Origin: Bacterioplanoides pacificum
GTDB lineage: Bacteria; Pseudomonadota; Gammaproteobacteria; Pseudomonadales; Oceanobacteraceae
Length of the DNA stretch: 64,000 nucleotides
Assembly: GCF_042648445.1 (NCBI RefSeq)
Contig: NZ_JBHRYB010000001.1
Location: 434,001 to 498,000, forward strand
Direction of reading: 5' to 3'
The notes beneath the pieces were generated by a model. That model saw only the letters and a program-made list of their open reading frames with translations, had not been told where the DNA came from and did no database searches. The translations under genes were made by a program, and so were the position numbers. Shown piece by piece: positions 53,065 through 61,998 of this stretch (positions are counted from its first letter, which is position 1; every line of letters begins with the position of its first letter).

Positions 53065-55554
53065 TCAGTGTTGCTCCGAGTCGGGTTGTTGTTCCAGATC
53101 CACTTCCAGGCTGCGCAGAATGCTCTGACGTAACGAGCCATCGAGAATCGCTTCCAGTGATTGCGCCAGGCCCGTCAGCTGATCACCATAATGCAGAGAG
53201 TCATCATCGCCGCTGGTCAGCAGCTGTTGTCCCTGTAAATGCTGAATCAGGGTGCGGAACAGCGTTTTATCGAAGAACTCCGGTGCGTTAATGCCATACA
53301 GCAGACTGATGCGTTGTGCCAGCAGGGTGCTTTGCTCCTCCGCTTCTTTGGCATTCAGTGAGCCTGAACCGCGGCGGATCAGCAGGCTGAGTGTCAGGAA
53401 ATAACGTTCCAGAGTCTGCATCACGTTATCTGCCAGGCCACGTAACATGGCGAACTCGTTACTGGCAGCCGGCGTTGCGTGGAAGCCCTGATCATTTTCA
53501 AACAGATAACCTTTGGCGACCAGAGCATCCAGCCAGCGATCAACCTGAGCCGGCAATTCATCGGCCTGCCAGTGCAGGAATAATTCAGCCTGCAGGAAGG
53601 AATACATCTGTTCAATGCGTTGTTGCACTTCATCGCGGCGATAACGCTGGTTATTAACAAATAAACAGGCAATCAGAGACGGTAACGCAAACAGGTGTAA
53701 GACGTTATTGCGGTAATAAGTCAGAGTAACGGCCTGACGATCGTCGGTCTGAATCAGATCTCCCATCGGGTGTTTACTGCGCGAAATAACCCCCAGTTCC
53801 TCAGCGTGGGCCAGCCACTCAGCACCACCGCCCTGAGGCAGTGCGGTAATATCACTGTAGGGGTTTTGTTGTAATAAATTGTGATAGGATTCCATCTGGC
53901 GAATCAGGGTATGTTCGTCCATCGCCTGACGCGGGGCGGACAAAATACTCAGAGCCATCAGGTTGATCGGGTTGACTGAGGTGGCGCGGTTGATTTCCGT
54001 GACCACATTCAGGGCCAGTTTATTCACCACATCCGGTGCCCAGTCCGGGCGGAAATCACATTCCTGATAATCCTGCTCGCGCCAGTCCGGACGTTCGTTA
54101 TTCAGAAACTCGGTCAGGTAAATCGGTTTACCAAAGGTAACGTGAACTTTACCAAAAGAGTTTTTAAACGAACGCAGCGTGCCTAATACACCCAGCAGGC
54201 TTTCTTTTTTCTTTTTCTTGCCGCGTAACTCACCCAGGTAACTACCGGCTTCGAATACTTTTTCGTAGCCGGTATAAACCGGCATAAAGATGATCGGCTT
54301 TTTCGAATCGCGCAGATAACTGCGCAGGGTCATGGCCAGCATTCCGGCTTTTGGCGTCAGGGTACGGCCGGTACGGCTGCGGCCACCTTCGACAAAATAT
54401 TCGGTGGCGTAACCCTGAGTGAAAATAGAATGCAGGTATTCGTCAAAGACGGTGGCATACAGTTTGTTATCACGGAAGGTGCGGCGCATAAAAAAGGCGC
54501 CACCACGACGCAGAATCGGGCCGACTACAGGCATGTTCAGGTTAATACCGGCGGCAATCTGTGGCAGTTGCAGGCCTTCGTGGTAGAGCACGTAAGATAA
54601 CAGCAGGTAATCGATGTGGCTGCGGTGGCAGGGCACATAAATAATTTCGTTATCTTTGCTGATTTCTTTCAGGTGCTCGATATTGTGCAGATTGACGCCG
54701 TTATAAATCTTGTTCCATACCCAGGTCAGGACCAGGTCGAGAAAGCGCACATTGGTGTAAGAGATATTGGACGCGATTTCATCGGCGTATTTCAGCGCCC
54801 GCTGACGTGCCTTGGCCTTGGAAACTCCTTTCTGTTCCACTTCTTCTTCAATGGCTTTTAACACCAGTGGTTTGCGTGGAATTTTATGCACCAGTGTGCG
54901 GCGGTGTGATAAATCCGGCCCCAGCACCGAAACCGACACCTGACGATTGTGTACGCGTAAAATACGCGCCACTTTTCTGGCCAGCATTTCCGGTGTTTTG
55001 TCGGCTTCGTGCAGATCGCGTAGCGACATAGGTTTACTGAAGTGCATAAAGGTATTACGGCCGTTCAGCAGAATCGCCATCAGGGTGACTAAACGGCCAC
55101 CAAGAGTGCCGCTGTTCTGCAGCCAGATACGCAGGAACGAACCTTCTTTATCGGGTGCCCGTCCCCAGAATACCCGCACCGGTACCACCTGGATGTCACG
55201 TTGCTCATCTTCGGTCAGCCACTCGGCCTGGGCTACCAGAGATTTGGCGACCGAGGGTGATCCTTTGCGGCGGAAAATACCGGTGCGTTTGTACAGGTGA
55301 AAAAACGGACTGCCGGGGGTGCGTCCTGACAGTTTGTCTTCGTGAGGGCTGGGCCAGCCAAAAGCTTCGACCTCGCGGTCGATCAGTAACTGTTCGGCAC
55401 GGGAAGGGCCCCATAAGGCGTAAACAATCGGTTTGTCCGGATCGATATCGAACTCGTTGATATCCGGGCCAATAATGTGAGTTTTTACAACGCCATACAT
55501 CAGCTTCTGTTGCCAGCGGAACAGAGCGCGGCGCAGTGAGGTAAACAACTGCAT
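53065..55554 (-). CDS. plsB: Glycerol-3-phosphate acyltransferase PlsB
   Basis: The first acylation of phospholipid synthesis, at the inner membrane. The 829 residues carry the HX4D active site (HRSHID), GGAFFMRRTFRDNKLY, FVEGGRSRTGRTLTPK and the late IFMPVYTGYEKVFE block. ATG 55554 with GAGA upstream starts MQLFTSLRRALFRW; a GTG seven codons earlier is in frame. A near-palindrome lies at 55633-55650, about 80 bp upstream. Confidence 0.96.
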   Translation of the reverse strand: MQLFTSLRRALFRWQQKLMYGVVKTHIIGPDINEFDIDPDKPIVYALWGPSRAEQLLIDREVEAFGWPSPHEDKLSGRTPGSPFFHLYKRTGIFRRKGSPSVAKSLVAQAEWLTEDEQRDIQVVPVRVFWGRAPDKEGSFLRIWLQNSGTLGGRLVTLMAILLNGRNTFMHFSKPMSLRDLHEADKTPEMLARKVARILRVHNRQVSVSVLGPDLSHRRTLVHKIPRKPLVLKAIEEEVEQKGVSKAKARQRALKYADEIASNISYTNVRFLDLVLTWVWNKIYNGVNLHNIEHLKEISKDNEIIYVPCHRSHIDYLLLSYVLYHEGLQLPQIAAGINLNMPVVGPILRRGGAFFMRRTFRDNKLYATVFDEYLHSIFTQGYATEYFVEGGRSRTGRTLTPKAGMLAMTLRSYLRDSKKPIIFMPVYTGYEKVFEAGSYLGELRGKKKKKESLLGVLGTLRSFKNSFGKVHVTFGKPIYLTEFLNNERPDWREQDYQECDFRPDWAPDVVNKLALNVVTEINRATSVNPINLMALSILSAPRQAMDEHTLIRQMESYHNLLQQNPYSDITALPQGGGAEWLAHAEELGVISRSKHPMGDLIQTDDRQAVTLTYYRNNVLHLFALPSLIACLFVNNQRYRRDEVQQRIEQMYSFLQAELFLHWQADELPAQVDRWLDALVAKGYLFENDQGFHATPAASNEFAMLRGLADNVMQTLERYFLTLSLLIRRGSGSLNAKEAEEQSTLLAQRISLLYGINAPEFFDKTLFRTLIQHLQGQQLLTSGDDDSLHYGDQLTGLAQSLEAILDGSLRQSILRSLEVDLEQQPDSEQH

Positions 55555-55632
55555 AAAAAATTCTCGTGATGACACTTAGAGGTTATTCCGGCGGAGTACC
55601 GGAAAGCCGCTAGTTTACCTCTCTCGCCGCAG

Positions 55633-55650
55633 GGTTAAAACGTTTTAGCC
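55633..55650. promoter_or_regulatory. Palindromic candidate operator upstream of plsB
   Basis: TAAAACGTTTTA (55636-55647) is a perfect 12-bp palindrome; with one mismatched pair it extends to 18 bp. It sits between divergent plsB and the Gld-type ABC genes and could be a repressor site for either. Confidence 0.4.
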
Positions 55651-55834
55651 GGGTTAACGACTGCCATTGTGCGTTTGATCATGCTTATGTTGTACAGCGG
55701 TTGCCGGGTCGCTCTATCTGCTCATAAAAAACTGAAAAAATGTCGAAAAGTGTCAATCAGGCTCAACAAATTGGCGGAATATGGTAGACATTAGCGCGCT
55801 TACTCTGACAAGCATTGTCGTCACGGAGTGGAAG

Positions 55835-56776
55835 ATGATTAAGGTACAACAACTTACAAAACAATTTGGCGATTTTACCGCCGTTAATCAGTTGTCTTTT
55901 GACGTGGCCCCGGGTGAAGTCCTGGGCTTTCTCGGGCCAAACGGTGCGGGTAAATCCACCACCATGAAAATGATCACCGGTTTTCTGCCGCCAACTTCCG
56001 GTACGGTTGAGGTGTTTGGCCATGATATCAGCCGACAGCCACTGGCCGCCAAACGCTGCATGGGGTATTTGCCGGAGGGCGCACCGGCTTATGGCGATAT
56101 GACGGTACTGGCGTTTTTACGTTTTATTGCCGAAGTGCGTGGCTTTCGCGCAGCGCAACAAAAACAGCGGGTGGCTCAGGTGGTGGATAAAACCGGATTG
56201 ACTGAGGTACTGGGGCAGGCGGTGAATACCTTATCGAAGGGCTATAAGCGGCGGGTCGGGCTGGCCCAGACGCTGATTCACGATCCGCAGGTTCTGATTC
56301 TGGATGAGCCTACCGATGGTCTGGACCCGAATCAGAAACAGCAGGTGCGGGATCTGATCCGTGACCTGGCGGCGGATAAAATTGTCATTGTTTCAACCCA
56401 TATTCTGGAAGAAGTCAGTGCCGTTTGTTCCCGGGCGATGATTATTGCCGCCGGACAAAAAGTTATTGATGGCACGCCGGCGGAACTGGAAGCGCGTTCA
56501 CGCTATCACCAGGCGCTGTCGATACGCTTCCGTGAGCCTGTGGCTGACGGGGCGGCTGCATTTGCGGCTCTGGCGCGGGTGCAGGAAGTGGATGAGCTGC
56601 AGCAGGGAAGGGAATATTTAATCATTCCTCAGCCGGGGGAAACTCTGTATCCGGATGTCAGCGCGCTGATCGAGCAACATCGCTGGCCGGTTGAATCGGT
56701 ACATATAGAACGTGGGCGACTGGATGATGTATTCCGGTCGTTAACTCAGGTTAGTCAGTCAGTGGCGCAGTGTTAA
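55835..56776 (+). CDS. Gld-type ABC transporter, ATP-binding subunit
   Basis: The ATPase of an ABC-2 type exporter, 313 residues. Walker A is GPNGAGKST, the signature LSKGYKRRVG, Walker B VLILDEPTDGLDP and the switch His in VSTHILEE. A C-terminal extension of about 90 residues follows, as in GldA. ATG 55835 (MIKVQQLTKQFGDF) has GGAG upstream; the frame is open 18 codons earlier without reason to start there. The gene leads a three-gene unit. Confidence 0.92.
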   Translation: MIKVQQLTKQFGDFTAVNQLSFDVAPGEVLGFLGPNGAGKSTTMKMITGFLPPTSGTVEVFGHDISRQPLAAKRCMGYLPEGAPAYGDMTVLAFLRFIAEVRGFRAAQQKQRVAQVVDKTGLTEVLGQAVNTLSKGYKRRVGLAQTLIHDPQVLILDEPTDGLDPNQKQQVRDLIRDLAADKIVIVSTHILEEVSAVCSRAMIIAAGQKVIDGTPAELEARSRYHQALSIRFREPVADGAAAFAALARVQEVDELQQGREYLIIPQPGETLYPDVSALIEQHRWPVESVHIERGRLDDVFRSLTQVSQSVAQC

Positions 56777-56785
56777 GGAGGTGGT

Positions 56786-57517
56786 ATGAACAGCTGGATT
56801 ATCTGCAAGCGTGAGTTGTCGGCGTATTTTTCAACACCGGTGGCTTATGTGTTTATTCTGATTTTTCTGATGATGGCGGCAACCTTTACTTTTTATCTCG
56901 GCGATTTTTATGGTCGTGGGCAAGCCGACTTATTACCCTTTTTTAATTTTCATCCCTGGCTGTATTTATTTTTTATGCCTGCCGTGGCGATGAATTTATG
57001 GTCGCAGGAACGTCAGCTCGGCACCATTGAATTATTAATGACGTTACCGCTGACGTTATGGCAGGCGGTGTTAGGGAAATTCCTGGCGGCCTGGTTGTTT
57101 GCCGGTATTGCCTTGTTGTTTACCTTTCCATTATGGCTGACGGTCAATTATCTGGGGCAGCCGGATAATGGTGTTATTGCTGCCGGGTATCTCGGTAGCT
57201 GGCTGATGGCCGGAGCTTTTCTGGCCGTCGGTTCCTGTATGTCAGCGTTAAGCCGTAATCAGATTGTGGCATTTATTCTGGCCGTGGTGGTGTGTTTTCT
57301 GTTGCTGGTAACCGGTTTGCCAATGGTGCTGGATGTATTTCGTGGCTGGGGTTCAGCAGCGGTGCTGGATTTTGTCGCCGGTCTGAGTTTTATGAGTCAC
57401 TTTGACGCGTTGTCGCGCGGTGTCATTGACCTGCGGGATGTGTTGTTTTTTATCCTTAGTATGGTGGTCTGGCTAATGGCTACCGTGCAGATTCTCAGCG
57501 TTAAAAAAGCACAATAA
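56786..57517 (+). CDS. Gld-type ABC transporter, permease subunit
   Basis: An ABC-2 permease of 243 residues with six hydrophobic segments, similar to GldF/NosY-type permeases (WIICKRELSAYFSTPVAYVF at the N terminus is typical). It starts 9 bp after the ATPase gene with AAGGAGGT just before ATG 56786. The substrate is unknown. Confidence 0.9.
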   Translation: MNSWIICKRELSAYFSTPVAYVFILIFLMMAATFTFYLGDFYGRGQADLLPFFNFHPWLYLFFMPAVAMNLWSQERQLGTIELLMTLPLTLWQAVLGKFLAAWLFAGIALLFTFPLWLTVNYLGQPDNGVIAAGYLGSWLMAGAFLAVGSCMSALSRNQIVAFILAVVVCFLLLVTGLPMVLDVFRGWGSAAVLDFVAGLSFMSHFDALSRGVIDLRDVLFFILSMVVWLMATVQILSVKKAQ

Positions 57518-57527
57518 GGAGGTCGCT

Positions 57528-59375
57528 GTGAAATTGAAATCGTTATCTCTGCTGGCATTGCTGGCGATCTTTTTATTGTCCGTGGTGCTGATTAATCAGC
57601 TGGGTAGCCGGGCGCGGCTGGATTTAACCGAGCAGGGTTTGTATACCCTGTCTGACGGCAGTCGAAAAATCCTGGCAGAGATGAAACAGCCGCTGGAAAT
57701 TCAGCTGTTTTTTTCTCAGCAAGCCAGTAAAGATCTGACCCGTTTACGCGCCTATGCCACTCAGGTAGAGGAATTGCTGAACGAATATGTACTGCACTCC
57801 AACGATATGTTGTCGTTGCAGGTTATCGACCCGGAACCGTTTTCGGAGCAGGAAGACCTGGCTACCGAGCTGGGCCTGCAGGCCGTGCCGGTGTCGGGTT
57901 TTGGTGATGAGCTGTATTTTGGTCTGGCGGTAAAACAACTGACCGAAGAAGGTGAGAGGGACGTGGCGGTATTACCGTTTCTGCAGCCCGATAAAGAAGC
58001 GTTTCTGGAGTACGACGTTACCCAGTTGATCTATCAGCTACAGCAAAGTCGTGCACCGGTGATTGGTTTGCTCAGTGGCCTGGATGTGCGTGGCGGTTTT
58101 AACCCGCAAAGCGGTCAGCCAACGCCGGCCTGGATGGCGATTGAACAGCTTGATCGTCAGTATGAAGTCCGCTCTCTGAGCGCAGAGCTGGAAACCATTG
58201 AGGCCGATGTTGATGTATTGATGCTGATTCAGCCGCCGGCGCTGAGTGATCAGGCGTTGTATGCCATTGATCAGTTTGCATTGCGTGGTGGCCGGGTGCT
58301 GGCGTTCCTCGATCCGTTGGCTGAAAGTGCCACGGCGTCTCCGATGGCGATGGCTGATCCGGCTTCGGCGACATCGCTAAATCCGTTGCTGAAAAGCTGG
58401 GGTGTGCAGTGGGATGCAGATCAGGTGGTGCTGGATGCCGCCAATGCGCTGGTGGTTAATCAGGGACGCAACCGCCCGCCGTTGCGCCACTTTGCGTTGT
58501 TATCTCTGGGCCAGGATGATGCTGAGAATAACAGTGTGGTGACCGCCCAGCTGGAGAGTATCAACCTGGCCAGTGCCGGCCACTGGCTGGCGGCAGAGGA
58601 TGCTCAGAGCGAGGTGAAACCCTGGTTATTTTCCTCCGCGGATGCACAGCTGACGGATGCCAACCGCTTGCGTATCAATCCGGATCTGGTGGCGTTGCAG
58701 CGTGGTTTTGTTGCCAGTGGCGAACACTATAATCTGGGCGTCAGGGTATCGGGTAGCGCGTCAACGGCCTTTCCGGAAGGTGTAAATGGTAAAAAAGTTG
58801 ATGACCATCGTGCTGCAACCAAACAGCTGGCGGTCACACTGGTGGCGGATACCGACCTGTTAACCGACCGATTATGGGTTCAGGTACAGAACTTTTTTGG
58901 TCAGCGTATTGCCTCACCGTGGGCCGATAACGGCAACTTACTGATCAATCTGACCGATCAGCTGGCTGGCAGCCCGGATCTGATTGATCTGCGTGCCCGC
59001 GGTCAGTATGCGCGGCCGTTCTCGAAAGTTGAGGCGTTGCAGCGGGCAGCAGAGGAACGTTTTCTGGCCAGTGAGCAGCGCCTGCAACAACGTCTGCAGG
59101 AAACCGAACGCCAGCTGGCCGAGCTGCAGCAACAAAAAGACGCAGAAGACAGTGTGCTGACGTTGTCGGATGAGCAGCAGGCTGCGCTGGAAAATTTCCA
59201 GCGCCAGAAAGTGGAAATCCGCAAAGAGCTGCGAGCGGTGCAACACGAGCTGGATAAAGATATTGAAGCGCTGGGCAGTCAGCTGAAGGTGCTGAATATT
59301 TTTATTTTACCGCTGCTACTGACTTTGTTCAGCTGGCTGCTGGCTCTGCTGTTGCGTCGCCGTCAGCAGCTGTAA
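57528..59375 (+). CDS. Gld-type ABC auxiliary protein (GldG-like)
   Basis: A protein of 615 residues with an N-terminal membrane helix, a large periplasmic ABC_transp_aux region (DLTEQGLYTLSDGSRKILAEM, GLLSGLDVRGGFNPQ, LRGGRVLAFLDPLAE), a coiled coil (about 500-580) and a C-terminal membrane helix (LNIFILPLLLTLFSWLLALLL) with a short basic tail. GTG 57528 has AAGGAGG upstream. Homologues form a complex with the ATPase and permease; in gliding bacteria this is GldAFG. The DUF4340 partner often found downstream is absent here. Confidence 0.88.
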   Translation: MKLKSLSLLALLAIFLLSVVLINQLGSRARLDLTEQGLYTLSDGSRKILAEMKQPLEIQLFFSQQASKDLTRLRAYATQVEELLNEYVLHSNDMLSLQVIDPEPFSEQEDLATELGLQAVPVSGFGDELYFGLAVKQLTEEGERDVAVLPFLQPDKEAFLEYDVTQLIYQLQQSRAPVIGLLSGLDVRGGFNPQSGQPTPAWMAIEQLDRQYEVRSLSAELETIEADVDVLMLIQPPALSDQALYAIDQFALRGGRVLAFLDPLAESATASPMAMADPASATSLNPLLKSWGVQWDADQVVLDAANALVVNQGRNRPPLRHFALLSLGQDDAENNSVVTAQLESINLASAGHWLAAEDAQSEVKPWLFSSADAQLTDANRLRINPDLVALQRGFVASGEHYNLGVRVSGSASTAFPEGVNGKKVDDHRAATKQLAVTLVADTDLLTDRLWVQVQNFFGQRIASPWADNGNLLINLTDQLAGSPDLIDLRARGQYARPFSKVEALQRAAEERFLASEQRLQQRLQETERQLAELQQQKDAEDSVLTLSDEQQAALENFQRQKVEIRKELRAVQHELDKDIEALGSQLKVLNIFILPLLLTLFSWLLALLLRRRQQL

Positions 59376-59390
59376 GCGTTTATTGTTAAT

Positions 59391-59630
59391 TTAATAATGT
59401 GGCGGGGGTGTTTCATCGGCCGGATTTTTGATGCCGGCCTGATCGCCCCCCATTTGCTCCAGTTTCTGATGCATCATCTGCATCGCTCGTTTGGCCAGTG
59501 TGAATTGCTGACTCAGCTCGGCCAGTTCACTGTTCAGGTCGTCGACGGTGTTTTCCAGAAAAGCCAGCCGGCTCTCCAGTTCGTTGATGCGTTCCTGCTG
59601 CTCTGGCGCAGTATTTTCATTGTTCGGCAC
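59391..59630 (-). CDS. slyX: SlyX family protein
   Basis: A short coiled-coil protein of 79 residues: INELESRLAFLENTVDDLN matches the SlyX start, with a Pro-rich end (ETPPPHY). Function in the cell is unclear; in E. coli it sits near slyD. It is convergent with the GldG-like gene, 15 bp apart. Confidence 0.9.
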   Translation of the reverse strand: MPNNENTAPEQQERINELESRLAFLENTVDDLNSELAELSQQFTLAKRAMQMMHQKLEQMGGDQAGIKNPADETPPPHY

Positions 59631-59802
59631 TTTTTGACACCTGGTTCTATCGTATTGATTTTTTTAATGAATTGGGCTTTCATAGCCGACTTGTTATATT
59701 ACCAAGCGGTCGGCTTTCTGCCGTGATGGCAGCACTCAGGTTTCCAGTGGATAACAGCGCTGACCGGAATTAACGATAATAACGATAGATATGAGAGAAA
59801 AC

Positions 59803-60237
59803 ATGGGTAAAGTGCTAATTCGTAAAATTATTGTGGCATTGGTTTCTGCTGCTGTTCTGCCAGGCCTGATGCTGGTTATCTTCCCGGACGTATTTAAGGC
59901 GCAAACCGGCCTGCTGCTGGCGCTGGCGATTGCTGGTTTTGTTATCAGTCTGGTATCTGCACAACTGGTTCCGGCGCGTCGTCGTCGTTATCGTGGTAGC
60001 GGTACCGTGGTGGAAAATGATGTTGAAGATGGCCGCGAGCGTGGCGTCGTGAAGTGGTTTAACGTGAAAAAAGGCTTTGGCTTTATTACCTGGGATGAAG
60101 GCGAGGATGTGTTCGTGCATTTCCGTTCAATCCGTGGCCAGGGTCACCGTTCGTTAACCGAAGGGCAGCGCGTAAAATTTGCTGTGGTACGTGGTCAGAA
60201 AGGACCGCAGGCGGAAGACGTTTCTGCGATTCGCTGA
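59803..60237 (+). CDS. Membrane-anchored cold-shock-domain protein
   Basis: A protein of 144 residues. Two hydrophobic segments (about 5-25 and 32-52) form a hairpin anchor; a basic stretch (PARRRRYRGSG) and an acidic linker follow, then a complete cold-shock domain with RNP1 KKGFGFITW and RNP2 EDVFVHFRSI, so nucleic-acid binding residues are intact. ATG 59803 has GAGAG about 5 nt upstream; ATG 59791 would add four residues. Ordinary Csp proteins are soluble and about 70 residues; here the domain is tethered to the membrane with the RNA-binding part presumably in the cytoplasm. Confidence 0.88.
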   Translation: MGKVLIRKIIVALVSAAVLPGLMLVIFPDVFKAQTGLLLALAIAGFVISLVSAQLVPARRRRYRGSGTVVENDVEDGRERGVVKWFNVKKGFGFITWDEGEDVFVHFRSIRGQGHRSLTEGQRVKFAVVRGQKGPQAEDVSAIR

Positions 60238-60257
60238 GCAGACATTCTGCTGACCAC

Positions 60258-60285
60258 AAAAAAGGCCGCATCTGCGGCCTTTTTT
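60258..60285. terminator. Bidirectional terminator after the cold-shock-domain gene
   Basis: A 13-bp perfect stem (60258-60270 with 60273-60285) with a TC loop, and A and T tracts on the two ends. It also faces the convergent suhB-like gene. Confidence 0.93.
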
Positions 60286-60300
60286 GTATTCCCCTTTGGC

Positions 60301-61074
60301 TTATTTCAGTGCCACCAGAGCTTTTAATAAACGTGGGTTGCTGACCACGATATGGGAGCCTGGTTTGGGCTGTGGTGCGCCGTTAACATCCGCCAGCAGA
60401 CAACCGGCTTCGGAAGCAATCAGGGTGCCGGCAGCCAGAGCAAACTCATCGATGTTGCTCAGTAATGCGCCCTGGAACCGATCGGCAGCGACATAGCCCA
60501 GTGACAGGGCGTTGGAGCCGATGTTGCGCAGATCGTAGCTTTTGGCCATCAGGCTTTGCAGACGCTGACGCTGGTCGAGGGCTTCTTCGTTAAAGCTCAG
60601 TGGTTGGGTATAGCCAACGATGCTGTCTTCCAGGGAGTTGGTATTGCCACAGCGGATACGGCGGTTGTTCAGCTGGGTACCACGGCCACGGGAGGCTGTG
60701 AACTCATCACCATTGATTGGGTTGACCATAATGGCGTGTTCAATTTTACCGTTTTGCAGGCAGCTGATGATGATGGCAAAAGACGGAATTCCTACGCGGA
60801 AGTTGGAGATATCATCGATGACGCAGATCTGCCAGGTTGGCTGTTTTTCGTCACTGATGTTATCGCCGGTTTCACGGCCGTGAAAATTATGATCCGGCAG
60901 TGATTTCTTCAGCTCAAAGATAATGCTTTTCTCCAGACCGATGGTGCAGTCTGCAATAAATTTGGCTTTCTCCTGATCCGTACTTTGGTACGCATCGAAT
61001 CGATCCAGACGACGAACTAAATCCTGGCCTGCATTACGCGCAGCGCGCAGTGCCAGCTTAACCATTGGCTGCAT
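60301..61074 (-). CDS. suhB: SuhB-like protein with degenerate inositol phosphatase site
   Basis: The 257 residues begin MQPMVKLALRAARNAG and contain EFTASRGRG, as in SuhB of Pseudomonas. The metal site is eroded: against the usual GEE motif, the first Glu is R67; in the WxxDPxDGTxNF block (81-92) the first Asp is C84, Pro is V85, Gly is D88, Thr is I89 (second Asp kept as D87); the late WD pair is F211-A212. So phosphatase activity is unlikely. E. coli SuhB acts with NusA in rRNA antitermination independently of catalysis, which could be the retained job. Divergent from trmJ, the conserved neighbour. Confidence 0.88.
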   Translation of the reverse strand: MQPMVKLALRAARNAGQDLVRRLDRFDAYQSTDQEKAKFIADCTIGLEKSIIFELKKSLPDHNFHGRETGDNISDEKQPTWQICVIDDISNFRVGIPSFAIIISCLQNGKIEHAIMVNPINGDEFTASRGRGTQLNNRRIRCGNTNSLEDSIVGYTQPLSFNEEALDQRQRLQSLMAKSYDLRNIGSNALSLGYVAADRFQGALLSNIDEFALAAGTLIASEAGCLLADVNGAPQPKPGSHIVVSNPRLLKALVALK

Positions 61075-61215
61075 AGGAATTGCTATCTCTTAAAGAACAG
61101 GGGAACCGCCAATTATATCACTGGCCGGGGGTTTTGCGCTACACTGCGCACTTTCAAACGGCCGATTTTCCTGATCGGCTGCGGTTACACTGCCAACAAG
61201 AGACACGCCCGGCTT

Positions 61216-61998
61216 ATGCTCGACAATATTCAGATCGTTATGGTGAACACCACACACTCCGGCAATATCGGAGCGGCTGCCAGAGCGATGAAGAATATGG
61301 GGCTGAGCCGGCTGGTGCTGGTGGACCCGAAAGCCGATATCAATGAAGAGGCGATTCAGCGCTCCTCCCGGGCGGAGGAAATTCTGCATAACGCCCGTAT
61401 TACCCAGACGCTGGAGCAGGCGATTGCCGGTTGTGGTCTGGTGGTGGGTACCAGTGCCCGCAGTCGTCATATTCCCTGGCCGCTGATGACGCCGCGTCAG
61501 TGTGCTGCACGGGTGTCACAGGTGGCCGCTCATGATAATCAGGTGGCGCTGGTCTTTGGGCGTGAATCCAGTGGCCTGACGAATGAAGAATTACACCTGT
61601 GTCACGCCCATGTGCATATTCCCACCGAAGAGAACTTTTCGTCGCTGAATGTGTCGCAGGCGGTGCAGGTGTTAAGTTACGAAATGCGGCTGGCCTCTCT
61701 GGCTGACGACGGTGCAGAACAGGACGCGAGCTGGGGTGTGGCATGGGATTATCCGCTTGCCAGCCATGAGGAATTGAACGGCATGTTGCAGCATATGGAA
61801 CAGACAATGGTTGATATCGGCTTCCTTGACCCCAATACACCCAAGCAGCTGATGTCCAGGGTGCGACGATTATATCAGCGTGCAGGGATGGATAAGATGG
61901 AGATCAACATCCTGCGCGGTATGCTGGCGGCGGTACAACGCCAGACTAAAGCTTTACAGGCATCTCAGGATGCTGACCACAACGGAGACTCAGTTTGA
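61216..61998 (+). CDS. trmJ: tRNA (cytidine/uridine-2'-O-)-methyltransferase TrmJ
   Basis: Methylates the 2'-O of residue 32 in several tRNAs. The 260-residue SPOUT enzyme has NTTHSGNIGAAARAMKNMG at the N terminus, the SAM-knot LVFGRESSGLTNEEL and IPTEENFSSLNVSQAVQ. It lies divergent from suhB and overlaps cysE by 4 bp, as in the conserved suhB-trmJ-cysE-iscR cluster. Confidence 0.95.
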   Translation: MLDNIQIVMVNTTHSGNIGAAARAMKNMGLSRLVLVDPKADINEEAIQRSSRAEEILHNARITQTLEQAIAGCGLVVGTSARSRHIPWPLMTPRQCAARVSQVAAHDNQVALVFGRESSGLTNEELHLCHAHVHIPTEENFSSLNVSQAVQVLSYEMRLASLADDGAEQDASWGVAWDYPLASHEELNGMLQHMEQTMVDIGFLDPNTPKQLMSRVRRLYQRAGMDKMEINILRGMLAAVQRQTKALQASQDADHNGDSV

